Shown here piece after piece: positions 35,436-42,468 of a DNA stretch of 46,366 bases (position 1 is its first letter; every line of letters starts with the position of its first letter). This DNA is from Shimia sp. (lineage in GTDB: Bacteria > Pseudomonadota > Alphaproteobacteria > Rhodobacterales > Rhodobacteraceae). The notes beneath the pieces were generated by a model that did not search any database, was not told the origin of the DNA, and was given only the letters and a program-made list of their open reading frames with translations. The stretch is from assembly GCA_024224295.1 (NCBI GenBank), contig JAAENN010000205.1:1-46366 (forward strand). The letters run 5' to 3'. The translations under genes were made by a program, and so were the position numbers.

Positions 35436-36347
35436 TCACCCTTGCGGCGCTCGCTTCACCAGCCCCAGTTTCTCACGCACTTCCGCCGGTCCAATCACCC
35501 GCGCGCCCATGGTCTCAATGATGGTGCCAGCCCGCTCCACAAGCTGCCAGTTCTGCGCCAACTCACCTTTGCCAAGCCACAGGTTGTCCTCCAGCCCCAC
35601 ACGCACATTCCCGCCAGACAGCACGCTTGCGGCCACATAGGCCATCTGATTGCGCCCCAAGGCAAAGGCGCTGAACGTCCAGTCATCCGGCACATTGTTG
35701 ACCATCGCCATAAAGGTGTTGAGGTCGTCCGGCGCGCCCCACGGCACGCCCATGCACAGTTGCACCAGCGCGTCCGGCGCAAGCACGCCTTCTTTCACAA
35801 GCTCCTTGGCAAACCAAAGATGCCCGGTGTCAAACGCTTCAATCTCAGGCTTAACCCCAAGATCCGTCATCATTTTTCCCATGCTGCGCAACATACCAGG
35901 CGTGTTAGTCATCACATAATCGGCTTCGGCAAAATTCATCGTGCCGCAATCCAACGTGCAGATTTCCGGCAGACATTCCGCCACATGCGCCACCCGCTCC
36001 GTGGCCCCAACCATGTCCGTCCCATCCACGGTGGGCAGCGGGCTTTCCACGCCGCCAAACACAATGTCACCGCCCATGCCCGCGGTCAGGTTCAGCACCA
36101 TGTCCACCTCACTGTCCCGAATGCGATCGGTGACTTCGCGGTAGTAACCAAGGTCGCGGCTTGGCGCACCAGTCTCTGGATCACGCACATGACAGTGCAC
36201 CACCGCCGCACCGGCTTTGGCCGCAGCAATCGCACTGTCGGCAATCTGCTTGGGGCTGCGCGGCACATGGGGGCTGCGATCCTGCGTGCCACCCGATCCG
36301 GTTACAGCACAGGTGATGAAAACCTCGCGGTTCATTTGCAACGGCAT
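35436..36347 (-). CDS. BKACE-family 3-dehydrocarnitine cleavage enzyme
   Basis: A 303-residue beta-keto acid cleavage enzyme (3-keto-5-aminohexanoate cleavage family), a zinc TIM barrel. Seen here: EVFITCAVTGSG at the start, the metal-binding HCHVRDPETG, LNLTAGMGGDI, and the conserved EAFDTGHLW. Family members condense a beta-keto acid with acetyl-CoA; those next to carnitine dehydrogenase convert 3-dehydrocarnitine to betainyl-CoA and acetoacetate. The ATG at 36345-36347 has AAAGGA upstream, and the gene is divergent from an AraC-type regulator. Confidence 0.92.
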   Translation of the reverse strand: MPLQMNREVFITCAVTGSGGTQDRSPHVPRSPKQIADSAIAAAKAGAAVVHCHVRDPETGAPSRDLGYYREVTDRIRDSEVDMVLNLTAGMGGDIVFGGVESPLPTVDGTDMVGATERVAHVAECLPEICTLDCGTMNFAEADYVMTNTPGMLRSMGKMMTDLGVKPEIEAFDTGHLWFAKELVKEGVLAPDALVQLCMGVPWGAPDDLNTFMAMVNNVPDDWTFSAFALGRNQMAYVAASVLSGGNVRVGLEDNLWLGKGELAQNWQLVERAGTIIETMGARVIGPAEVREKLGLVKRAPQG

Positions 36348-36421
36348 GGCGATTCCTTTCATGTTCCTTGCCCAACCGTACCGCACTTGCGGCGCAACAC
36401 TTATCACTATACGAAATAAAT

Positions 36422-37399
36422 ATGCCTATTTCCGCGAAGACCAGCGTTTTCCGCCACGACCCGACCCCTCTGACCGTGGCCATTCTCGTGCTGGACGACT
36501 GCAACACACTCAGCTTTGCCGCTGCGGTAGACCCGATGCGCGCCGCCAACCGCCGCGCTGGAAAAACCCTATTTGACTGGCAGTTTTATACTGCCACCGA
36601 AGCCCCAGCCTCTCTTACAAGCGGGTTGAAAATCAACGGCTTAGCCATCGATCAACTGCTGCGCTGCGACCTCTTGTTGGTGGTGGCTGGCTTTCGATTG
36701 GAAGAACAATCCACACCGCGCCTTTCGGCTTCACTGCGACGGCTTTATGCGACCGGCACCACCATTGCCGCGATCGACGGCGGCCCATGGATTCTGGCAG
36801 AAGCAGGTCTTCTGGACGGTCACAACGCCACCACTCACTGGGAAGATATCGAAAATTTCTCCCAACAATTTCCGGGAGTTACAACGCTTCGAGACCGCTT
36901 TTGCATCTCCGACCGCATCGCCACCTCCGGCGGCGCCAGCCCCTGCATCGACATGATGCTCTACCTGATTGAAACCCGCTTTGGTGCTGACCTCGCCCGC
37001 CGTGTCAGCAGCGCATTCCTCTATGATCCCATGCCCGCCAGCGCCCAGCGCCCCATCTCCATTCCCCGCGCGATCCACCATCATCCCAAAGTGGTCAAAG
37101 CACTGGACATCATGGGGCAGACATTGGACACGCCGCTCTCCATCCCAGAAATTGCAATAAAAACAGGACTTTCCACACGCACATTGGAACTCAACTTCCA
37201 AACCCACCTGCGCAAGTCGCCGCAAGCGGTCTACTTGACCATGCGCCTCGAAGAAGCACTGCGCCTCGCCACAGACACGCAAACCTCGGTGCGCGACATC
37301 GCCCTGGCCACAGGCTTCAACAGCCCTACAAGCTTCGCCCGCGCCTTCAAAACCGCGCACGGCACCTCAGTGCGCACCTTGCGAACACAACGACAATAA
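36422..37399 (+). CDS. GlxA/CdhR-type AraC-family regulator of carnitine use
   Basis: A 325-residue regulator with an N-terminal DJ-1/PfpI (GATase1-like) domain (VAILVLDDCNTLSFAAAVDPMRAANR; TTIAAIDGGPWILAEAGLLDG) and a C-terminal double HTH (LSIPEIAIKTGLSTRTLELNF; VRDIALATGFNSPTSFARAFK). This is the layout of CdhR and GbdR, which control carnitine and betaine catabolism. It is divergent from the cleavage-enzyme gene across 74 bases, and so probably activates the carnitine operon. The ribosome site is weak. Confidence 0.9.
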   Translation: MPISAKTSVFRHDPTPLTVAILVLDDCNTLSFAAAVDPMRAANRRAGKTLFDWQFYTATEAPASLTSGLKINGLAIDQLLRCDLLLVVAGFRLEEQSTPRLSASLRRLYATGTTIAAIDGGPWILAEAGLLDGHNATTHWEDIENFSQQFPGVTTLRDRFCISDRIATSGGASPCIDMMLYLIETRFGADLARRVSSAFLYDPMPASAQRPISIPRAIHHHPKVVKALDIMGQTLDTPLSIPEIAIKTGLSTRTLELNFQTHLRKSPQAVYLTMRLEEALRLATDTQTSVRDIALATGFNSPTSFARAFKTAHGTSVRTLRTQRQ

Positions 37400-37419
37400 T
37401 CCAATGAATTTATGTGTTT

Positions 37420-38868
37420 CTAACGCGCCACCGCCAACAAACCATCCACGTCCAGATGGGTTTCAATGTGATCCGCCAAACGATCCAACACCGCCTCAAC
37501 GGTAGCGTCATAGTCTTCGTTGCTCACCTCTGCGCCTAATGCCGACAACCACGCCCGCCGAAATCCGTCGTCCCGGAACATGCCGTGCAGATAGCTGCCA
37601 GACACGCGTCCATCCGAAGAAACAGCTCCCTCATCGCGCCCGTTCACAGTGGCAAACGGCCGCGCCCGATCGCCCCCATCGGTGCGCCCGATGTGGATCT
37701 CATACCCCCGAAACGCCTGCCCGGACGCCACATGCTGTGCGGTGGTTTCCGTCAGCCGCTTGTCCGGTGTCATCTCCGTAACCACGTCAAGCAAGCCCAG
37801 ACCTTCCGTAGTCCCAGCCCCGCCCTCGATGCCCTCTGGATCGCGCACCTCTTGGCCAAGCATTTGATATCCGCCGCAAATCCCCAGCACATGGCCGCCA
37901 CGACGCACATGCGCCAGCAGGTCCACATCCCAGCCTTGTTCCCGCAGAAACGCCAGATCACCGCGTGTGGATTTGCTTCCCGGAATTATCACCACATCTG
38001 TGTCGCCCGGAATGGGCTCCCCAGCCCGCAACATGGTCAGCGACACCCCAGGCTCCTGCGCCAGAGGGTCCAGATCGTCAAAATTCGCAATCCGCGAGAG
38101 GCCAAGGAAGACCACGTTCAACCCGCCAGCTTTCTTGGCATTCCTGATGTCGAGCGCGTCCTCGGCAGGCAGTTTCCAAGCCTCGCCAAAATACGGCAAC
38201 ACCCCAAAGCCCGCCCAGCCGGTCGTGTCTTTAATCAGCTCGTAACCATCATCAAACAAACTAGGATCACCGCGAAATTTGTTCACAAGGAAACCAGCCA
38301 CCAGCGCCGCGTCTTCTTCGGAGATCACCGCCTGCGTGCCTACGATCTGCGCAATCACGCCGCCCCGGTCGATGTCTCCGGCCAAAATTACCGGCACATC
38401 CGCCGCTTGCGCAAAACCCATATTGGCAATGTCACCTTGCCGTAGATTGACCTCCGCAGGGCTACCGGCTCCTTCAACAATTACCAAATCATTCTTTGAT
38501 TTCAGGCGGTAAAAACTCTCCAACACCGCTTCCATCAGCTGCGGCTTCAGTTTTGCATACTCCCGCGCCTTCACTGTGGTCAGCCGCTTTCCCTGCACCA
38601 CAACTTGTGAGCCCACATCGGTCTCTGGTTTCAACAGCACCGGGTTCATGTCCACCGTTAACGCTTTGCCACAGGCCAGCGCTTGCAACGCCTGCGCCCG
38701 GCCAATCTCGCCACCATCACTGGTAACGGCGGCATTATTGGACATGTTTTGAGGCTTGAACGGAGCAACAGACAGGCCCCGCCGCGCCGCTGCCCGGCAC
38801 AGTCCGGCCACCAACATCGACTTGCCGACATTGGAGCCTGTACCTTGAATCATAAGTGTTTTGGTCAC
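37420..38868 (-). CDS. cobQ: Cobyric acid synthase
   Basis: ATP- and glutamine-dependent amidase adding four amide groups to adenosylcobyrinic acid a,c-diamide. The 482-residue protein starts with GTG (38866-38868), one base after the stop of the upstream Lin0512 gene, giving [17 protein letters not shown], the standard N-terminus of CobQ. The dethiobiotin-synthase-like domain has QNMSNNAAV and [23 protein letters not shown]; the glutamine amidotransferase domain has the nucleophile Cys in [12 protein letters not shown] and the His in SYLHGMF. It ends the cobO operon. Confidence 0.95.
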   Translation of the reverse strand: MTKTLMIQGTGSNVGKSMLVAGLCRAAARRGLSVAPFKPQNMSNNAAVTSDGGEIGRAQALQALACGKALTVDMNPVLLKPETDVGSQVVVQGKRLTTVKAREYAKLKPQLMEAVLESFYRLKSKNDLVIVEGAGSPAEVNLRQGDIANMGFAQAADVPVILAGDIDRGGVIAQIVGTQAVISEEDAALVAGFLVNKFRGDPSLFDDGYELIKDTTGWAGFGVLPYFGEAWKLPAEDALDIRNAKKAGGLNVVFLGLSRIANFDDLDPLAQEPGVSLTMLRAGEPIPGDTDVVIIPGSKSTRGDLAFLREQGWDVDLLAHVRRGGHVLGICGGYQMLGQEVRDPEGIEGGAGTTEGLGLLDVVTEMTPDKRLTETTAQHVASGQAFRGYEIHIGRTDGGDRARPFATVNGRDEGAVSSDGRVSGSYLHGMFRDDGFRRAWLSALGAEVSNEDYDATVEAVLDRLADHIETHLDVDGLLAVAR

Positions 38869-38869
38869 G

Positions 38870-39214
38870 TCACACCTGCTTTGGCAAAAACGCCTCAACC
38901 GCCGCTGAGGCAATCACAAGCACATTGCCATCATCCGGATTGGTCACATTCATTCCGCCGAACACGGCTTTTACCACAGCCCGCCCGCGCGGCAAATGCG
39001 CCACTAAATCCGCACAATCCACCTTTTCGGGTTCCTGCACACCTACGGTCACCTGCACCCGCATCTCTTTTGGGTCTTTCCCCAGCGCGGCAAACATCGG
39101 GATCGCGGAGTGCCGGATCGCATCCTCAATCGCCCGAGCGGCGGCCTTTGTATAGTCCTGACCATATTGGTCGTTGCCCATACCCATTTCGATAATGAAG
39201 CGTTGATCGCTCAT
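38870..39214 (-). CDS. Lin0512 family protein, copy 2
   Basis: A 114-residue protein of the Lin0512 family: it begins with [29 protein letters not shown], then [25 protein letters not shown] and a glycine-rich [12 protein letters not shown] segment. Its start overlaps the preceding paralogue by four bases. The two share the same frame of motifs (GMG...DYT.AA.RA..DA..H; V.VQ.PEK.D) and clearly arose by duplication. Function unknown; the setting is a cobalamin operon. Confidence 0.85.
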   Translation of the reverse strand: MSDQRFIIEMGMGNDQYGQDYTKAAARAIEDAIRHSAIPMFAALGKDPKEMRVQVTVGVQEPEKVDCADLVAHLPRGRAVVKAVFGGMNVTNPDDGNVLVIASAAVEAFLPKQV

Positions 39215-39558
39215 GCCGCCACCTCCACATCCAGCGCCACAGAGATTGCCACATTGGCAATCACAGTAGGATTGCCACCGTCCTCACGCGGAACGTCCAA
39301 GCCGCCTTTCACAGGTTTTACAGTGACTTGGCCATAGGGAAAGATCGCTGCGATGGCCTCTGTGTCGATCTTCTCCGGCTGCTGCACAGCCACTTCGACC
39401 GTGATGATCATCAAGGATTTGTCTTTGCCAAACAGCTCCGCAAGATTGATCGAGTTGTGCCACAGTGCGTCTTTCACAGCGCGCGATGCAGCCTCTGTAT
39501 AATCCTGCCGCCGCAACGACGACCCCATACCAAACTCAGTGAGCAAGCGTTTTATCAT
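39211..39558 (-). CDS. Lin0512 family protein, copy 1
   Basis: A 115-residue paralogue of the next gene, with LLTEFGMGSSLRRQDYTEAASRAVKDALWH and VEVAVQQPEKIDTEAIAAIFPYG. It begins at the ATG 39556-39558, overlapping the upstream membrane protein gene by four bases. The tandem pair could form a heteromer. No catalytic motif can be named; the conserved Asp/Glu, His and Gly residues could support metal or substrate binding. Confidence 0.85.
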   Translation of the reverse strand: MIKRLLTEFGMGSSLRRQDYTEAASRAVKDALWHNSINLAELFGKDKSLMIITVEVAVQQPEKIDTEAIAAIFPYGQVTVKPVKGGLDVPREDGGNPTVIANVAISVALDVEVAA

Positions 39559-40025
39559 GTTGATTTTCCTTTGAAAATTGAACGGACAAAAACAATCAAG
39601 GCAACAATGACGATGACAAGTTCGACCTTGAACGTCCAATGCGCCATGAAGGATTTGATCCAATGATCATGTGTGGCCTGCACGGTCACAAGCGTCGTGG
39701 CACCGTCAAAAAACGGCCAGCCCCAGCTTACTTTTCCAGCAATGCTGTCCAACATCAGGTGAAAAATCGCACCGACACCGGCGGCCGAAATGAACGGCTT
39801 CCTGAGAACAAGCCCGACCATCAAAAGACTAGCCCAGATTATAGGGCGATGGGTCAGATACTCATGATGATGCGTGCTGCGATTGTCCACCAAATGAAAC
39901 CAAAGCATATCCAAATCGGGAGCGATGCTGCCGATCAAAATCCCCCAGAAAACAGCTTTGGAAACACCGGCTGCCTGCGCGCTCTTAGCGGCCAGATAGC
40001 CAGCCGGCAGGTGCGCAACCAACAT
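39555..40025 (-). CDS. YdjM-like metal-dependent hydrolase/membrane protein
   Basis: A 156-residue membrane protein with the pattern MLVAHLPAGYLAAK, GILIGSIAPDLDMLWFHLVD, THHHEYLTHRPI, and AIFHLMLDSIAGKVSWGWPFF. The conserved His and Asp residues (APDLD, HHHEYLTHRP, HLMLD) match the YdjM/DUF457 family of membrane-bound putative metal-dependent hydrolases. Two basic C-terminal residues follow a last transmembrane segment (ELVIVIVALIVFVRSIF). It sits between cobO and the Lin0512 genes, so a role linked to cobalamin, such as cobalt or precursor handling, is possible but unproven. Confidence 0.75.
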   Translation of the reverse strand: MLVAHLPAGYLAAKSAQAAGVSKAVFWGILIGSIAPDLDMLWFHLVDNRSTHHHEYLTHRPIIWASLLMVGLVLRKPFISAAGVGAIFHLMLDSIAGKVSWGWPFFDGATTLVTVQATHDHWIKSFMAHWTFKVELVIVIVALIVFVRSIFKGKST

Positions 40026-40027
40026 TA

Positions 40028-40645
40028 TTAGAATTCCACCCCGGCTTGCGCCTTGATGCCGTCACGGAACGGATGTTTCACCAATGTCATCTCAGTTGCC
40101 AAATCCGCCGCTTCGATTAACTCAGGCTTCGCATTGCGCCCAGTCAACAACACATGGGTCATCTCCGGTTTTTCGCTCAACAAAAAATCCACCACATCGT
40201 CGATATTCAAATAATCGTTGCGCAGTGCGATGTTGATTTCATCGAGCATCACAAACCTGTTCGCCGGATCGCGAATGAGTTGTTTGGCCAATTCCCACCC
40301 GGCTTCGGCCTTGGCAACGTCACGCTCGCGATCCTGCGTTTCCCAGGTAAAGCCTTCGCCGGAAACATGAAATTTTACCTCGTCCGGGAAATGCTTGCGC
40401 AGAAAATCACGCTCGCCAGTGGCCCAATTGCCTTTTATAAACTGCACCACTGCCACCGGCATTTCGTGGGCAATGCAGCGCATAATCATTCCAAAGCCCG
40501 ACGAACTTTTGCCCTTGCCCGGCCCAGTGTGCACCATGATCAGACCTTTTTCTTCGGTCTTCGTGGCCATCATCCGGTCCCGCGCCGCCTTAATTTTTGC
40601 CATCTTGGCCTTGTGGCGTTCATTTTGTTCGACGCTATCAGACAT
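40028..40645 (-). CDS. cobO: Cob(I)yrinic acid a,c-diamide adenosyltransferase
   Basis: A 205-residue CobA/CobO-type adenosyltransferase that attaches the 5'-deoxyadenosyl group to cobalt. The P-loop is VHTGPGKGKSSSGFG, with VVQFIKGNWATGE, the Walker-B-like VMLDEINIAL, and the C-terminal LTGRNAKPELIEAADLATEM and KHPFRDGIKAQAGVEF, all typical. GGAGGGG precedes the ATG. First gene of the minus-strand cobalamin operon, divergent from the riboswitch. Confidence 0.95.
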   Translation of the reverse strand: MSDSVEQNERHKAKMAKIKAARDRMMATKTEEKGLIMVHTGPGKGKSSSGFGMIMRCIAHEMPVAVVQFIKGNWATGERDFLRKHFPDEVKFHVSGEGFTWETQDRERDVAKAEAGWELAKQLIRDPANRFVMLDEINIALRNDYLNIDDVVDFLLSEKPEMTHVLLTGRNAKPELIEAADLATEMTLVKHPFRDGIKAQAGVEF

Positions 40646-40700
40646 GTTGCCCCTCCGTTCTCGCTTGACTCAGCGACGATGTTTGCCCATTCGGGATATC

Positions 40701-40885
40701 GCTGGTTCCTGCTCCTTTAAGCAGGTGAAAAGGGAATGTGAAACGGGCCCAACGTCAAGGCCCAAAGCGCAGCCGCCCCCGCGACCGTGACCGGAGAGGT
40801 CCACCGCAGCCACTGGAGCAATCCGGGAAGGCAGGAGGACCGCAGGCATACATGTCGAGATCCGCAAGCCGGGAGACCTGCCAGC
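40701..40885 (+). ncRNA. Cobalamin riboswitch
   Basis: The 331-base gap between cobO and the DUF1636 gene holds a cobalamin riboswitch on the plus strand. Recognisable conserved parts, in order, are GGTGAAAAGGGAA, GCAGCCGCCCCCGCGACCGTGA, GCCACTGG, CCGGGAAGGC and the B12 box AAGCCGGGAGACCTGCC (40866-40882). It lies about 90 bases before the DUF1636 start and so controls the DUF1636-cobW-cobN-cobG operon, reducing expression when adenosylcobalamin is plentiful. Exact 5' end is approximate. Confidence 0.93.
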
Positions 40886-40901
40886 AAAAATGACATGAAC
40901 C

Positions 40902-40968
40902 GGACGGGGTGTTTCGGTGTCGGGCTCTCTTACAAGTGTCCCGTGTTCCCCCGTCCCTGAAAAGGGAC
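40902..40968 (+). promoter_or_regulatory. Proposed riboswitch expression platform sequestering the ribosome site
   Basis: GTCCC (40953-40957) can pair with GGGAC (40964-40968) around a TGAAAA loop and cover the AAAAGGGA ribosome site of the DUF1636 gene. The same GTCC can instead pair as CCCCGTCC (40949-40956) with GGACGGGG (40902-40909), freeing the ribosome site. These exclusive pairings suggest translational control. The pairing is read directly; its role is inferred, and no U-tract for termination is present. Confidence 0.6.
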
Positions 40969-40976
40969 CAAATGTG

Positions 40977-41360
40977 ATGGCTGATGCTTCTGCTCCAGTC
41001 GAATTGCTTGTCTGCACCACTTGCCGTGCCGGCCAGCCAACCGACGTCGAGGGCCCACGCCCCGGCACACAGCTTTACGACGCGCTAGATGCGTCTAAGC
41101 TGCCAAACAACGTCACGCTGAAAGGCGTGGAGTGTTTTTCAAACTGTGACTCTGGCTGTTCGATCACCCTGCGGGGTGGTGATGCGCGCTGGACTTATGT
41201 CTACGGTAATTTCACCGGCGCGGACGACTTAGAATTGGTTGCAGATGGTGTGACCAAATATGCCGCCACCGCTGATGGGCTTGTGCCCTGGCGCGAGCGT
41301 TCCACGCACTTCCGCAAAAACTGCATCGCCCGCATTCCGCCACTGGAGACCGAAGAATGA
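40977..41360 (+). CDS. DUF1636 cysteine-rich ferredoxin-like protein
   Basis: A 127-residue protein with five cysteines: C13 and C16 (VCTTCRAG) and C53, C57, C61 (ECFSNCDSGC). A four-cysteine set of this kind in DUF1636 resembles thioredoxin-fold [2Fe-2S] ferredoxins. It is the first gene under the cobalamin riboswitch and overlaps cobW by four bases. It might deliver electrons or cobalt for the pathway; this role is inference from family and position. Confidence 0.85.
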   Translation: MADASAPVELLVCTTCRAGQPTDVEGPRPGTQLYDALDASKLPNNVTLKGVECFSNCDSGCSITLRGGDARWTYVYGNFTGADDLELVADGVTKYAATADGLVPWRERSTHFRKNCIARIPPLETEE

Positions 41361-42463
41361 GCACCCTTGAGAAACTCCCCGTCACAGTCATCACAGGCTT
41401 TCTCGGTTCTGGCAAAACCACATTGGTGCGCAGCTTAATGCAAAAGCCACAGGGCAAGCGCCTTGCGGTGATCGTAAATGAATTTGGCGACGTGGGCGTG
41501 GATGGTGAGATCTTAAAGTCCTGCGCCATTCCAGATTGCCCCGCAGAGAACATTCTGGAACTGGCCAACGGCTGCATCTGCTGCACTGTAGCGGACGATT
41601 TTATCCCAACCATCGAAGCACTCATGGCGTTGGAGCCACGCCCGGAACATATCTTGATTGAAACCTCAGGTCTGGCCCTGCCCAAGCCCTTTCTGAAGGC
41701 ATTTGACTGGCCCGATATCCGCTCCAAAATCACTGTAGACGGCGTGATTGCGCTGGCCGATGCCGAAGCTGTGGCTGATGGCCGCTTTGCCACCAACGTC
41801 GCCGCCGTGGATGCGCAGCGTGAAGCGGACGAAGGGCTGGACCATGAGACGCCCTTGTCCGAAGTGTTTCAGGATCAAATCAACTGCGCCGACATTGTAC
41901 TCTTGACCAAGCCCGACTTGGCGGGTCCAGAAGGCACCGCCAAAGCCAAAGAGATCGTCCTGAAGGCCGCGCCTCGCGCGCTTCCAGTTGTGGAAGTGGC
42001 CGAAGGCGAAGTGGATCCGCGTGTGATTCTGGGGCTGGAAGCCGCAGCCGAAGACGACATTGATGCGCGCCCGTCTCATCACGAGGACCATCATCACCAC
42101 CACGATCATGACCATGATCACTCCCATGAGCACGGTGACAATCACCACCATCATCACGGGCACGACCACGATCACGATGCCTTCAACAGCATTGTGGTGG
42201 ACGTTCCTGAACAGTCCGACCCAGCCGCTTTTGCCGCCAAGATTGAGAAAATGGCCAAAGATCAGAACATCTTGCGTGTAAAAGGCTATGCCGCTGTGGC
42301 TGGCAAACCCATGCGTCTGTTGGTTCAGGCTGTGGGTGCACGAGTACGGCATCAGTTTGACCGTCCATGGAAGCTGGAAGAGGGTCGCCAAGGCCGCATG
42401 GTCGTGATTGCCGAACAGGGTGACGTAAACGTCGAAGCGATCCACGCAGCTCTGGTAGACTAA
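41357..42463 (+). CDS. cobW: CobW, GTPase metallochaperone
   Basis: A 368-residue COG0523 G3E GTPase. The P-loop GFLGSGKTTLVRSL, EFGDVGVDGEIL, the metal-binding ELANGCICCTV (CxCC) and TKPDLAGPEG are present. A His/Asp-rich stretch of about 35 residues lies near residues 236-275 and is expected to hold divalent metal. CobW delivers cobalt, most likely to CobN. It is translationally coupled to DUF1636 and precedes cobN by five bases. Confidence 0.95.
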   Translation: MSTLEKLPVTVITGFLGSGKTTLVRSLMQKPQGKRLAVIVNEFGDVGVDGEILKSCAIPDCPAENILELANGCICCTVADDFIPTIEALMALEPRPEHILIETSGLALPKPFLKAFDWPDIRSKITVDGVIALADAEAVADGRFATNVAAVDAQREADEGLDHETPLSEVFQDQINCADIVLLTKPDLAGPEGTAKAKEIVLKAAPRALPVVEVAEGEVDPRVILGLEAAAEDDIDARPSHHEDHHHHHDHDHDHSHEHGDNHHHHHGHDHDHDAFNSIVVDVPEQSDPAAFAAKIEKMAKDQNILRVKGYAAVAGKPMRLLVQAVGARVRHQFDRPWKLEEGRQGRMVVIAEQGDVNVEAIHAALVD

Positions 42464-42468
42464 CCCCC

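Noticed and set aside
34624..35439. Minus-strand frame of 271 codons across DUF1203
   Set aside because: It is antisense to DUF1203 and continues into the inverted-repeat region; no family resemblance and no ribosome site.
42060..42180. Tandem DNA repeat
   Set aside because: The repeated CAC/CAT/GAC codons encode the His/Asp-rich metal-binding stretch normal in CobW.
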